Shown here: in pieces, positions 1-8,252 of the stretch | How the letters are laid out: each line of letters starts with the position of its first letter | Position numbering within the stretch: the stretch's first letter is position 1 | Assembly (NCBI GenBank): GCA_963775275.1 | Contig: CAVZII010000005.1 | Location: 3,410,001-3,474,000 of the forward strand | DNA: 64,000 nucleotides | Direction of reading: 5' to 3' | Source: JANWHQ01 sp963775275 | GTDB lineage: Bacteria > Pseudomonadota > Alphaproteobacteria > Caulobacterales > Caulobacteraceae | Program-made: the position numbers and the translations under genes | Notes under the pieces: model-generated | What the model was told of the DNA's origin: nothing | Database searches by the model: none | What the model saw: only the letters and a program-made list of their open reading frames with translations

Positions 1-148
1 GATGGCCGAGTGCGCCGTCGGCCAGCCCTCGTTCAAGGCCACGCGCCGCCGCAACGCCGAGCATCCGATCGAGGAAGTGGGCGCGCGTCTGCGGGCCATG
101 ATGCCCTGGATCGGCAAGAACCGCCTGGTGGACACCAGCCGCAACTAG
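1..148 (+). CDS. ilvC: Ketol-acid reductoisomerase, C-terminal end (partial)
   Basis: The first 148 bases read through one open frame to a TAG stop and encode about 48 residues that match the extreme C terminus of class I ketol-acid reductoisomerase: the stretch VGQPSFKATRR, then HPIEEVGARLR and MMPWIGKNRLVD. The enzyme is cytoplasmic and NADPH- and Mg-dependent; it catalyses the second common step of valine, leucine and isoleucine synthesis. The rest of the gene lies outside the window, so the active site cannot be inspected. An in-frame ATG at position 2 is internal and not a start. Recognition rests on the tail alone, but this tail is highly conserved in alphaproteobacteria. Confidence 0.85.
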   Translation, partial: MAECAVGQPSFKATRRRNAEHPIEEVGARLRAMMPWIGKNRLVDTSRN

Positions 149-176
149 GCCGAAGCTCGCATCGGGAGGAGCTCCG

Positions 177-740
177 ATGCGGCGTATCGTCTTGGCGGCG
201 GCATGTCTGGCCGTTCTCGGCCTTGGCGCGCGGCCCGCGCTCGCGCAGGCGCAGCCCGCGCCGACGGACGAGCCGCCGATCTGCACGACCACGACCGTGG
301 TGGTGAAGAAGGGCGAGGTGGTGTTGTCGACGACCTCGAACACCAAGTGCGAGGACCAGGACCGCGGCATGAGCCGCGGGATCGGCGACGTCCATCCCGG
401 CCAGGTGCTGACGGCGCCCGTGCAGATCCTCAAGGCGATCCCCCTGGGCGGCGCGCCGAAGCTCGGCCCGACCCATGTGCGCGGCTACTGGCGCGCCCCC
501 CGGCCCGGAGCGCGGCGCATCTGCCACGTCGCCCTGATGAGCGAGGCGGCCGGCGGCGGCTATGCCGCCAAGCCCACGAACTGCACCGGCGCGCTCTCCG
601 CGTTGGCGAGCTGGCGCTTCGAGGTGGACAGCGTGGCGCTCTACGACGCGTCCGGCCGCATGATCGTGCGCCTGACCGGCGACCGCGACCACCTGACGGG
701 CGAGACCGCCGACGGCGAGCTCGTCGACATGCAGCGGTAG
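177..740 (+). CDS. Secreted protease inhibitor Inh/Omp19-like protein
   Basis: This is a 187-residue protein with a clear Sec signal peptide (hydrophobic core at residues 4-20, likely cleavage after ALA-Q near residue 24). The C-terminal half (about residues 105-180) has the features of the Inh/Omp19 beta-barrel inhibitor domain: a Cys in CHVAL, a second Cys in NCTGAL about 23 residues later, a following ALASWRF segment and an LYDASGRMIVRL strand. Family members block secreted metalloproteases or host proteases in the periplasm or at the outer membrane. The N-terminal mature part (30-95) holds a Cys pair (PPICTT, NTKCED) and is unassigned. A GGGAGGAG ribosome site precedes the ATG. No protease gene adjoins it, so the target is unknown. 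Confidence 0.6.
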   Translation: MRRIVLAAACLAVLGLGARPALAQAQPAPTDEPPICTTTTVVVKKGEVVLSTTSNTKCEDQDRGMSRGIGDVHPGQVLTAPVQILKAIPLGGAPKLGPTHVRGYWRAPRPGARRICHVALMSEAAGGGYAAKPTNCTGALSALASWRFEVDSVALYDASGRMIVRLTGDRDHLTGETADGELVDMQR

Positions 741-785
741 CCCTTACCCGACCACCAAGCACAGCAGGGGCGCCACGGGCGCCGG

Positions 786-859
786 GGTCTTCGCAGATCG
801 CCGACGAAGACCTGCGAACGCCCAAAACCGGGTTCCACTTTTTGCGGAACGCGCTCTAG
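786..859. repeat. Hairpin plus conserved tail repeat, copy 1
   Basis: Between two convergent genes lies an 8-bp inverted repeat (GGTCTTCG at 786-793, CGAAGACC at 805-812), followed by a tail at 824-859 beginning AAAACCGGGTTCCAC and ending GCGGAACGCGCTCTAG. Nearly the same tail recurs at about 22423-22457 behind an unrelated hairpin. The last bases (CTA at 856-858) supply the TAG stop of the minus-strand gene that ends here. Similar GGAACGCGCTC-type intergenic repeats are common in alphaproteobacterial genomes. The element may also act as a bidirectional terminator. Confidence 0.6.
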
Positions 860-1683
860 GTTTCGACGATCGCGAAGTCGGTGGACTCGATACGGTCGAG
901 CGGGAGGTGGAGCTCGCGGACGCGGCGCGCCTCGTCCGGGCGGCAGATCCAGGCGCCCTGCGGCGCCGGGACGGGCGTTTCGGCCAGGGCGTCATCGGGC
1001 CCGGCCTCCGGAAGCTCGAGCTCGTAGCTGCGCTCGATCGGCTCCTGGCCTTCGCAGGTCGCCGAGACGGCCAGGGTATGGGCCGTCCCTGCGCCGTGCT
1101 TGATGGAGATGGGGATCGTCACGGTCGCGTCGGCGCCCGCCGCCAGGCGAGGCAGGCGGATCGAGATCGTGGTGTGGGTGTCGGCCGAGGCGTAGCTCAC
1201 CTCCGCGCCCGGCAGTTCGGCGCCGCCGCCGTCGCCCGCCATGCGCTCGAGGCTGCCGCCGTAGGTGATCTCGTTGGGCAGGACGATGCCGATCAGGACA
1301 TCCTCGAGGTCCTGGTCTCCGGTCCAGCAGACCCTGAGCGGCAGGCTCAGCTCGAGGATGCGGCCGAGCGTGAGGCTGACGGGGATGATGACGTGCAAGG
1401 GCGCGCGCCGGGACAGGAGCGCGACCTCGAGCCGGGGCGGGGGCGGGGGCGCATCGACGGCCGGCTCTTCGGCCGGTTCCGGGTCGGGCCCGGCGTAGGG
1501 CGCGTTGGACGGGCTGGCCTTGGATCCCAGGTCTTCCGCCGCGAAGAACAGCGGCGAGGGCGGCGCGCGGGGCCGGCGCGGGGGGACGCGGCCGAAGGCC
1601 CTGACCGCCACGACGATGGCCAGTATGGCGGCCGAGGCGGCGATCACGCCAATGACGACGACGGTGATTCCGTAGGTCTGCAT
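856..1683 (-). CDS. Membrane-anchored protein of unknown function
   Basis: A 275-residue protein with one N-terminal membrane segment (about residues 6-28, VVVIGVIAASAAILAIVVAV) and a short basic, proline-rich juxtamembrane stretch (PPRRPRAPP). A proline-rich linker follows (PPPPPRLEV near 80). The rest, about 85-240, looks like a beta-rich soluble domain with alternating hydrophobic strands such as HVIIPVSLTL and TISIRLPRL, with little charge clustering. No family was recognised. Topology suggests a periplasmic or cytoplasmic face tethered to the inner membrane. It is convergent with the inhibitor-like gene and its stop codon falls inside the repeat at 786-859. The ATG at 1683 directly precedes the membrane segment, so the start is plausible. 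Confidence 0.55.
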   Translation of the reverse strand: MQTYGITVVVIGVIAASAAILAIVVAVRAFGRVPPRRPRAPPSPLFFAAEDLGSKASPSNAPYAGPDPEPAEEPAVDAPPPPPRLEVALLSRRAPLHVIIPVSLTLGRILELSLPLRVCWTGDQDLEDVLIGIVLPNEITYGGSLERMAGDGGGAELPGAEVSYASADTHTTISIRLPRLAAGADATVTIPISIKHGAGTAHTLAVSATCEGQEPIERSYELELPEAGPDDALAETPVPAPQGAWICRPDEARRVRELHLPLDRIESTDFAIVET

Positions 1684-1827
1684 GCCGGGCCCCGACCCAG
1701 GACCTCAATCCGCTCAAAGACTTGTCCCGACGCTTCATAGCAAAGCCGCAGCCGGGCTCCGAGCCCCTTCTTGCTGCGGCCACGACGGCGATTGACCCGC
1801 GCCCCGGCGGTTGCTTTGCATCGGCCC

Positions 1828-2391
1828 ATGCGCCGCATTCGTTCGATCTACCTCTCGGGCCCCAATTTTCACCTCCAGGGGGCCATGGATCTGGCGCAAG
1901 AGGCGCAGGGAATCTGCCGGGACGCGGGGTTCGAGGCGCTGGCGCCGGACCTGGAGGCGCTGAAGGAGCGCGAGCCCTCCGAGGCCATGGCGCGGGAGAT
2001 CTACGCCGAGCGGGCCGCGCGCATGCGCCGCTCGGACGCGGCGGTCGTGGACCTGACGCCGTTCCGCGGTCCGCATTGCGATCCGGCGACGGCGTTCGAG
2101 ACCGGCTTCCTGGCCGGGCTCGGCAAGCCTGTGTTCGCCTATATGAACGTCGGCTCCGAGGACGACGCGGAGCTGGCGGCGCGGGTGGAGGCCTATGTGG
2201 GGGCCGAGGAGGACGCCGGCGGGGTGCGCCGTGACGAGCAGGGCGTCGCGATCGAGGACTACGGCCTGCCCGAGACCCTGATGCTGTGGGCCGAGGCGCG
2301 GCGGCTCTATGTGATCGTCACGCCCGATCCGGACATCGACCTGACGGGACTACGGCTGAGCCTGGAGGCGCTGAAGCTTTACGTGGACTGA
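1828..2391 (+). CDS. Nucleoside 2-deoxyribosyltransferase-like protein
   Basis: A 187-residue cytoplasmic protein. It begins IRSIYLSGPNF, the glycine/proline nucleotide-site loop typical of the nucleoside 2-deoxyribosyltransferase (PF05014) fold. It continues with a RRSDAAVVDLTPFRGP strand and the DPATAFETGFLAGLGKPVFAY segment, in which the Glu of AFETG is in the position of the catalytic nucleophile. Family members transfer deoxyribose between bases or hydrolyse the N-glycosidic bond in nucleotide salvage. The ATG at 1828 was chosen because homology starts there; upstream in-frame ATGs add only low-complexity arginine-rich sequence. It is a single gene, convergent with the methyltransferase. 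Substrate cannot be told from sequence. Confidence 0.75.
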   Translation: MRRIRSIYLSGPNFHLQGAMDLAQEAQGICRDAGFEALAPDLEALKEREPSEAMAREIYAERAARMRRSDAAVVDLTPFRGPHCDPATAFETGFLAGLGKPVFAYMNVGSEDDAELAARVEAYVGAEEDAGGVRRDEQGVAIEDYGLPETLMLWAEARRLYVIVTPDPDIDLTGLRLSLEALKLYVD

Positions 2392-2403
2392 CACGGCCGT
2401 CCG

Positions 2404-3180
2404 TCAGGCCCAGGCCAGGGCGGCCTCGCCCCGAAGTATCGCCTCCACCACGGGCGTGTGCCCGGCGCCGTCCCGGTCGTGCAGGACCAGCGGCGGCAGG
2501 ATCTCGAGGGGCGCCCTGCCGGTCTTGACCGCACGCACGATCACGCGCTTGGCGGGCGCGTCGGCGAAGGGGTGGACGGGCCGGATGCGCACCGAGCCGG
2601 CCTTGGGCGCGAGATGCGCGAGGATCTCGCCGAGACGGTCGGCGCGGTGGATCAGGGTGATCGTACCGCCTTCGCGAACGGCTCCGAGCATCACCTCGAT
2701 CCACTTCGCCAGCCCGGCGTCGTCCAGATGGGCGCTGGCGCGGGCCGGGTGGGGCGCGCGCTGGGCCCTCGGATCGTCGAAGAAAGGAGGATTGGAAAGG
2801 ACCGCGTCGAAGGGGCGAAGGCCGAGGCCGCGCCAGCCCTTGGCCACGTCGCCGGCGACCGCCTCGGCGCGCGCGCCGAGGCCGTTCAGGCCGATGTTGC
2901 GGCGCAGAAGGTCCAGGGCGTCGGGATCGCGCTCGACTCCGGTGATGCTCGCGCCGGGGCGCCGGAGGGCCGCCGCCAGCATCACCGCGCCGGGGCCCGA
3001 GCCGAGATCGAGCACCCGCTGGCCGTCGCCCGCATCGCAGGCCGCCGCCAGGAGCGCGGCGTCGAGGCCCGCCCGGTAGCCCTTGCGCGGCTGCAGCAGC
3101 CGGACGCGCCCGCCGAGGACGCGATCCTCGCTCAAGCCCTCGCCGATCCCTTTACGCGCGTCCGCCTCGGTTTCGTCCAT
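2404..3180 (-). CDS. tRNA1(Val) adenine-N6 methyltransferase-like (TrmN6 family)
   Basis: A 258-residue SAM-dependent methyltransferase. Motif I is VLDLGSGPGAVMLAAA (about residues 56-71), followed by an acidic SAM-ribose position in ITGVERD, and motif IV is VLSNPPFFDD (about 128-137). The NPPF signature marks methylation of an exocyclic amino group. An N-terminal RVRLLQPRKGYRAGLDAALLAA segment matches the family that modifies adenine 37 of tRNA1(Val). The gene is divergent from the polyprenyl synthase; the two starts lie about 85 bp apart, so promoters for both must sit there. Assignment to the methyltransferase class is firm; the exact RNA substrate is inferred. Confidence 0.75.
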   Translation of the reverse strand: MDETEADARKGIGEGLSEDRVLGGRVRLLQPRKGYRAGLDAALLAAACDAGDGQRVLDLGSGPGAVMLAAALRRPGASITGVERDPDALDLLRRNIGLNGLGARAEAVAGDVAKGWRGLGLRPFDAVLSNPPFFDDPRAQRAPHPARASAHLDDAGLAKWIEVMLGAVREGGTITLIHRADRLGEILAHLAPKAGSVRIRPVHPFADAPAKRVIVRAVKTGRAPLEILPPLVLHDRDGAGHTPVVEAILRGEAALAWA

Positions 3181-3264
3181 GGAACGTTTGCGCCTTGTCC
3201 TCGCCTTGACCCTGACCTATCCCCCCAGCATTGTCCGGCCGGGCCGGCGCGGGAGCCGATAGAT

Positions 3265-4275
3265 TTGGACGCATTAGGCGCCATCCTCGAGCGGCCGAAA
3301 GGCTCCGTCGAGCCTTTGATCGGGCTCGCCGAGGCCGACATGGCCGGCGTCGACCGATACATCACCGAGCGCATGTCGAGCGAGGTGCCGGTGATCCCGG
3401 CGCTGGCGGCGCACCTGATCTCGGCCGGCGGCAAGCGCCTGCGGCCCCTGGTGGCCATCGCCGGCGCGCGGATCTGCGGCGGCCAGGGCGAGGCCTGCCT
3501 GAAGCTGGCCACGGCGGTGGAGTTCATCCATACGGCCACCCTGCTGCACGACGACGTGGTCGACGGCTCCAAGCTGCGCCGCGGCAAGGTCGCGGCCCAT
3601 CTGATCTGGGGCGGGGCCTCCAGCGTGCTGGTGGGCGACTTCCTGTTCGCGCGCGCCTTCGAGCTGATGGTGGAGACCGGCGAGCTGAGGGTGCTGGACA
3701 TCCTCTCCAAGGCCTCCGGCGTCATCGCCGAGGGCGAGGTGCTGCAGCTGACCCGGGCGCACGACCTGAACCTCGACGAAGCGACCTATCTGGAGATCGT
3801 GTCGGCCAAGACCGCCGAGCTGTTCGCCGCCGCGGCGGAGGCCGGCGCGGTGTCGGCCGGCGCGCCGGCCGAGCAGGTCAAGGCGCTGCGCAGCTTCGGC
3901 CTGAACCTGGGGCTGGCGTTCCAGCTCGCCGACGACGCCCTGGACTATTCGGGTGCGGACGAGACGCTCGGCAAGAACGCCGGCGACGACTTCCGCGAGG
4001 GCAAGGCCACCTTGCCGCTGCTGCTCGCCATCGGGCGGGCGGGCGCGCGCGAGACGGCCTTCTTCGAGCGCGCGGTCGGCCGGCTCGACCAGGCCGAAGG
4101 CGACTTCCGCCGCGCCCGCGAGCTGGTGATCGGCACCGGCGCCTTGCAGACGACGCTGGACCGCGCCGCCGACTTCGCCGGCTCGGCCAAGGCCGCGCTG
4201 CAGGTCCTGCCGGCGGGCGGCTGGCGCGAGGCGCTGGAGGCCCTGGCGGATTTCGCGGTGAGCCGCTCGGCCTGA
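3265..4275 (+). CDS. Polyprenyl (octaprenyl-type) diphosphate synthase
   Basis: This is an all-trans polyprenyl diphosphate synthase that elongates farnesyl diphosphate with isopentenyl diphosphate to make the ubiquinone side chain. The first aspartate-rich motif reads LLHDDVVDGSKLRRGK and the second LAFQLADDALDYSG; the GGKRLRP substrate loop and a KATLPLLLA segment are also present. No ATG fits. A TTG at 3265, nine bases after GGGAG, gives 336 residues, the usual family length, and starts the conserved DALGAILE helix. An ATG at 3340 would cut this helix. The frame stays open far upstream over the divergent gene, but that part is shadow. Product chain length is not predictable here. Confidence 0.88.
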   Translation: MDALGAILERPKGSVEPLIGLAEADMAGVDRYITERMSSEVPVIPALAAHLISAGGKRLRPLVAIAGARICGGQGEACLKLATAVEFIHTATLLHDDVVDGSKLRRGKVAAHLIWGGASSVLVGDFLFARAFELMVETGELRVLDILSKASGVIAEGEVLQLTRAHDLNLDEATYLEIVSAKTAELFAAAAEAGAVSAGAPAEQVKALRSFGLNLGLAFQLADDALDYSGADETLGKNAGDDFREGKATLPLLLAIGRAGARETAFFERAVGRLDQAEGDFRRARELVIGTGALQTTLDRAADFAGSAKAALQVLPAGGWREALEALADFAVSRSA

Positions 4276-4338
4276 GACAAACCCCGCCCGGTTGTGGCCG
4301 CTTCAGGTCGGCCGGGCGATGGTCCAAGCTCGACCTCG

Positions 4339-4704
4339 ATGCGCTGGGTGGCCATGCTGATGCTGTTCCTCGGCCCGCTGCTGGCCGCACCGGCGGCCGC
4401 GGCGCTGTGGATTCGCGGCGAGCTGCAAGGGCTGGCCGCCTTCCTGGCCGTCATCGCGGCCGAGGCGATGGTGATGGCGAGGCCCGGCGTCCTGCGCCAG
4501 GCGGTGCTTTTCGGCCTCTCCGTCCTGTGGTGCGCCTGGCTGTGGCTGGCCCTGACGCGGCCGGGCTACGACTGGAGCTCGCCGCCCCCATGGTCGTCGC
4601 TCACGCGGCGCGACCTGTTCCCGATCGGAATCGGGACGCTGGTCTACCTGGCCTTCGCGTCGGTGGCCGAGGAGGCGGACTCGGGCGCCGGCCGGGCGCG
4701 CTGA
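4339..4704 (+). CDS. Small integral membrane protein, unknown
   Basis: A 121-residue protein with three hydrophobic segments: MLMLFLGPLLAAPAAAALW near the N terminus, LAAFLAVIAAEAMVMA at about 35-50, and AVLFGLSVLWCAWLWLALT at about 58-76. A weaker hydrophobic stretch, IGIGTLVYLAFASVA, lies at the C end. No known domain was recognised. It starts 63 bp after the polyprenyl synthase stop on the same strand and could be cotranscribed. An ATG at 4294 would add 15 residues without membrane character, so the ATG at 4339 is preferred. Its stop is 6 bp from the convergent DUF2087 gene end. Confidence 0.5.
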   Translation: MRWVAMLMLFLGPLLAAPAAAALWIRGELQGLAAFLAVIAAEAMVMARPGVLRQAVLFGLSVLWCAWLWLALTRPGYDWSSPPPWSSLTRRDLFPIGIGTLVYLAFASVAEEADSGAGRAR

Positions 4705-4710
4705 GCGCCG

Positions 4711-5256
4711 TCAGGCCGGCTCCGGCGACGTTCGGCGGATCAGGGCCAGGGCGAGGGCCGGCGGCTCGGTCTCCACTCGGCGGTACTCGCGGCCGTCGAC
4801 GGTGCGGGTGAGGAGGCCGTGGCCCACCATCTCGCGCCTGAGGATCGCCGCATCCCCGAAGAGGCTCCATGCGTCCAGCCGCCGGCTGACCTCGCGCTCG
4901 TGCATCACCTGGCGGGCCGGAAGGCGGGACCAGAGGACCCACAGGCAGGGCGCGATCTCGCCGGCGCGCGAGGGCCAGCGGATGAGCCGGCCCTCGGCGT
5001 CGAACAGCCGTCCGAGGCGCGCAAGCTTGCCGACGTCGAGCGCAGGCGCCGACGGCGCGGCCGCCGCCCGGGCGTCCTGGGCCGCGGGCTCCAGGGTGCG
5101 GAAGTGCTGGAAGTTCCGCGCGCCGACGCCGCGGGCCAGCATGTTCAGCACCTGGACGTGGCTCGGCGGGTGGGGCGCGGCGGCGATCTGGGCCTTCAGC
5201 GACCGAGCGAGCTGGGAGATGTCCTGCGCATGGAAGGGCAGGGGGGTTCGGGACAT
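4711..5256 (-). CDS. DUF2087 domain protein
   Basis: A 181-residue soluble protein. The C-terminal half (about 80-165) carries the DUF2087 pattern: FDAEGRLIRWPSR, then LWVLWSRLPARQVMHEREVSRRLDAW is the helical core, followed by DAAILRREMVGHGLLTRT and YRRVE. DUF2087 resembles a winged-helix module and is often fused to regulators. The N-terminal part (FHAQDISQLARSLKAQI and HVQVLNMLARGVGARNFQH) is a helical segment also found as an N-terminal partner of this domain. A nucleic-acid-binding role is plausible but not shown. The gene is monocistronic and convergent with the small membrane protein. Confidence 0.65.
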   Translation of the reverse strand: MSRTPLPFHAQDISQLARSLKAQIAAAPHPPSHVQVLNMLARGVGARNFQHFRTLEPAAQDARAAAAPSAPALDVGKLARLGRLFDAEGRLIRWPSRAGEIAPCLWVLWSRLPARQVMHEREVSRRLDAWSLFGDAAILRREMVGHGLLTRTVDGREYRRVETEPPALALALIRRTSPEPA

Positions 5257-5444
5257 GGCTCATCCTCCGCGCGCGCCGGGGATGGATCGGGGGTCGCCGA
5301 CTTGCCGACGGGCGCGCTGGACAAGCGTGCTGTCGAAGATCCGACGGCAGGTTTAGCTCTCCTTGCGGAGCGACGACGCCTGGGTGAACTGCCGACCCGG
5401 GCGAGCAGATAGGCGGGGCCGCGCCGGGACGCAAGCCGCTCGGG

Positions 5445-6647
<1,203 letters not shown>

Positions 6648-6766
6648 CGCAGAATCCTGGGGGGAGGAGGGGTCGGGGCTCGTTTAGCGGCGGCGTTGGC
6701 GGGCGCCAACGGGAACCGCACCTGGGCGCCCGGCTTTTGCCGTCTAGCCCGAGGACTGTGTTCAGG

Positions 6767-7223
6767 ATGCGACGCTCGACGGTCTCCCTGTTGGTTCTGG
6801 CGGCCGTCGTGATGGGCTGCCGGGGACGTGAGTCGGCGAGACGGACGCCCATTGGCGGTCTCCGCTTCCCGGACGGGGCGAGCGCCCCGCTTGCTTTCGC
6901 GGGCCGATGGGCTGCGGCGCCCGGCGCCTGCGCCGCCGGCGCATGGGTCTTCGAACTCCGGGGGCCTGCGCTCGCCGGGCGGGCTCGCCTGCCATTTCGA
7001 ACAGGTCTACCCGACGACGGCGGGCTACACCGTGCTCACCACCTGCGTCATCGGCAAGATCACGCAGCGCGGATCGATGAACCTCACCCTGACAGGCGAC
7101 GCGCGCGACCGCTCGCTGACCGTGGACGGAGGGCCGCTGGGCGAGCCGATCGCCCTGGAGCGATGCGCATCGGGCGGCCCCGCCATCGCCGGCGACGGCC
7201 CGGGCGGCGAGCCCGGAGCTTGA
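6767..7223 (+). pseudogene. Putative lipoprotein, interrupted by one frameshift
   Basis: The ATG at 6767 opens a lipoprotein signal (RRSTVSLLVLAAVVMGC, lipobox cysteine at residue 18) followed by AFAGRWAAAPGACAAGAWVFELR. Near 6960-6966, in a run of five G, the coding signal moves to the next frame, continuing GGLACHFEQVYPTTAGY, CVIGKITQRG and a GGPLGEPIALERC tail, which ends at TGA 7223. Removing one G restores a protein of about 150 residues with three or more cysteines that could pair in the periplasm. Homopolymer location makes a sequencing slip possible. The family was not recognised by name, though short secreted proteins with a GRWA...GAW start are frequent in Caulobacteraceae. Confidence 0.55.
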
Positions 7224-7257
7224 CCGTGCGACCGCGATCCGTCACCTGCCGGGCTCG

Positions 7258-7974
7258 ATGGGCCGCCTGATCCGCTTCATCCTCGACATGGACGCGCGGG
7301 CCTGGCGCACGGTCCTCGTCACCTTCCTGCTGTTCGGCGGGGTGGGCCTGCTGTTCGTGCTGGCCGGGGCCCTGCTGGGCTTCGAGGGCCAGGGGACGGT
7401 GGAGCGCTGGCTGGGCTTCGCGGCCAGGAGCCCCTTCGCGCTCCTGATCGCGGTGGCCGCCTTCGCGGTCCTGGCCTTCGCGGGAACCCCCCAGGTGGTG
7501 TTGATCGCCGCCGCGGTGGTGGCGTTCGGGCCGTGGCTGGGATCGGTCTACAGCTGGGTCGGCACCATGGTCTCGGCCAGCGTCGGCTTCTGGCTCGGCC
7601 GCGTCGCGGGCGGCCGGCTCCTGGCCCGGTTCGGCGGGCCGAGTCTCGGGCGCCTGACCGAGATGATCGGCAGGAACGGCTTCCTGGCCAGCCTGATCGT
7701 CCGGCTGGCGCCGTCCGCGCCCTTCGTGGCGGTGAACATGGCCGCGGGCGTGACGCCCATGCGGTTCTCCGCCTTCCTGCTCGGCACGGCCATCGGCATC
7801 GTGCCCAAGATCGCCTTGACGGCGCTGGCGGGCAAGGCGGTGGCCCAGGCCCACGGCGCCCAGCTCGGAATCAACCTGGCGTTCCTGGCCGCGGCGCTGG
7901 GCGCCTGGATCGTGGTGGGCCTGCTGGCGCGCCGCTGGATCCGCCGGCGCGAAGGGGACGCCGGCTCCGCCTGA
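7258..7974 (+). CDS. TVP38/TMEM64 (VTT domain) membrane protein
   Basis: A 238-residue inner-membrane protein with about six hydrophobic segments. The VTT (formerly SNARE-associated/DedA-like) core runs from about residue 60 to 195: FAGTPQVVLIAAAVVAFGPW, a re-entrant-like loop SWVGTMVSASVGFWLGR, then LIVRLAPSAPFVAVNMAAG, in which the conserved R and P of the RxxPxxP-like element are present, and MRFSAFLLGTAIGIVPK. Families with this fold take part in phospholipid transport or scrambling and membrane homeostasis. The start is an ATG close behind the lipoprotein remnant. It is followed by the leuA regulatory region, so it probably ends its own transcript. Confidence 0.8.
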   Translation: MGRLIRFILDMDARAWRTVLVTFLLFGGVGLLFVLAGALLGFEGQGTVERWLGFAARSPFALLIAVAAFAVLAFAGTPQVVLIAAAVVAFGPWLGSVYSWVGTMVSASVGFWLGRVAGGRLLARFGGPSLGRLTEMIGRNGFLASLIVRLAPSAPFVAVNMAAGVTPMRFSAFLLGTAIGIVPKIALTALAGKAVAQAHGAQLGINLAFLAAALGAWIVVGLLARRWIRRREGDAGSA

Positions 7975-8080
7975 CCGGCGGCCCGGCCCTTCGCACGGCG
8001 GGCCATGACGATCCTCGTCCTGCGCGCCGCGCGTCGAGGCGCCGTGCGACCGGGGGCGCGCCCGACCGGGGCCGCGCAGC

Positions 8081-8109
8081 TTGCGCCGGCAGGGTCGGTT
8101 GGTTAGATA
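8081..8109 (+). promoter_or_regulatory. Sigma70-type promoter for the leuA leader
   Basis: TTGCGC at 8081-8086 and TAGATA at 8104-8109 are separated by exactly 17 bases. The expected transcription start falls at about 8115-8117, which coincides with the ATG of the 22-codon leader at 8115. The leader mRNA would therefore be leaderless, as is the case for trpL in some rhizobia. Spacing is ideal and both boxes match at four or more positions. Confidence 0.55.
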
Positions 8110-8114
8110 CGGCC

Positions 8115-8183
8115 ATGCGCGTGATCATGCCCGATCCGTCCGGCCTTCGCCTGCTGGGGCTTAGCAGCCCCTGGGCGCCTTAG
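8115..8183 (+). CDS. leuA leader peptide
   Basis: A 22-codon open frame, MRVIMPDPSGLRLLGLSSPWAP followed by TAG in substance, sits between the promoter and leuA. It holds a cluster of four leucine codons within six (CTT CGC CTG CTG GGG CTT). This is the expected design of a ribosome-mediated attenuator: stalling at the leucine run when charged Leu-tRNA is scarce lets downstream RNA fold into the antiterminator. The peptide itself is not expected to have a function. It starts directly at the predicted transcription start, so no ribosome site is needed. It stops 70 bp before leuA, immediately before the hairpin region. Confidence 0.65.
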   Translation: MRVIMPDPSGLRLLGLSSPWAP

Positions 8184-8214
8184 GCCGCGAGCCTTCGCGG
8201 CGGGCGTTCAGGGG
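8168..8214 (+). promoter_or_regulatory. leuA attenuator stem-loops
   Basis: An inner hairpin pairs CCGCGA (8185-8190) with TCGCGG (8195-8200) with a four-base loop. An outer pairing of CCCCTG (8168-8173, inside the leader frame) with CAGGGG (8209-8214) encloses it. The left outer arm overlaps the last leader codons, so ribosome position would decide which structure forms. A clear U tract after the inner hairpin is lacking, so termination could instead involve Rho or act on translation. Confidence 0.45.
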
Positions 8215-8252
8215 TCCTGTGCTCCCGCCATGACCTACGCGAAGGACCTTCC

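Noticed and set aside
1430..1460. G-rich run as a regulatory quadruplex
   Set aside because: It lies within the proline-rich linker codons of the gene at 856-1683 and is explained by CCN codons on the other strand.
2458..3264. Long upstream extension of the polyprenyl synthase frame
   Set aside because: It is antisense to a well-supported methyltransferase and has no family-like content before position 3265.
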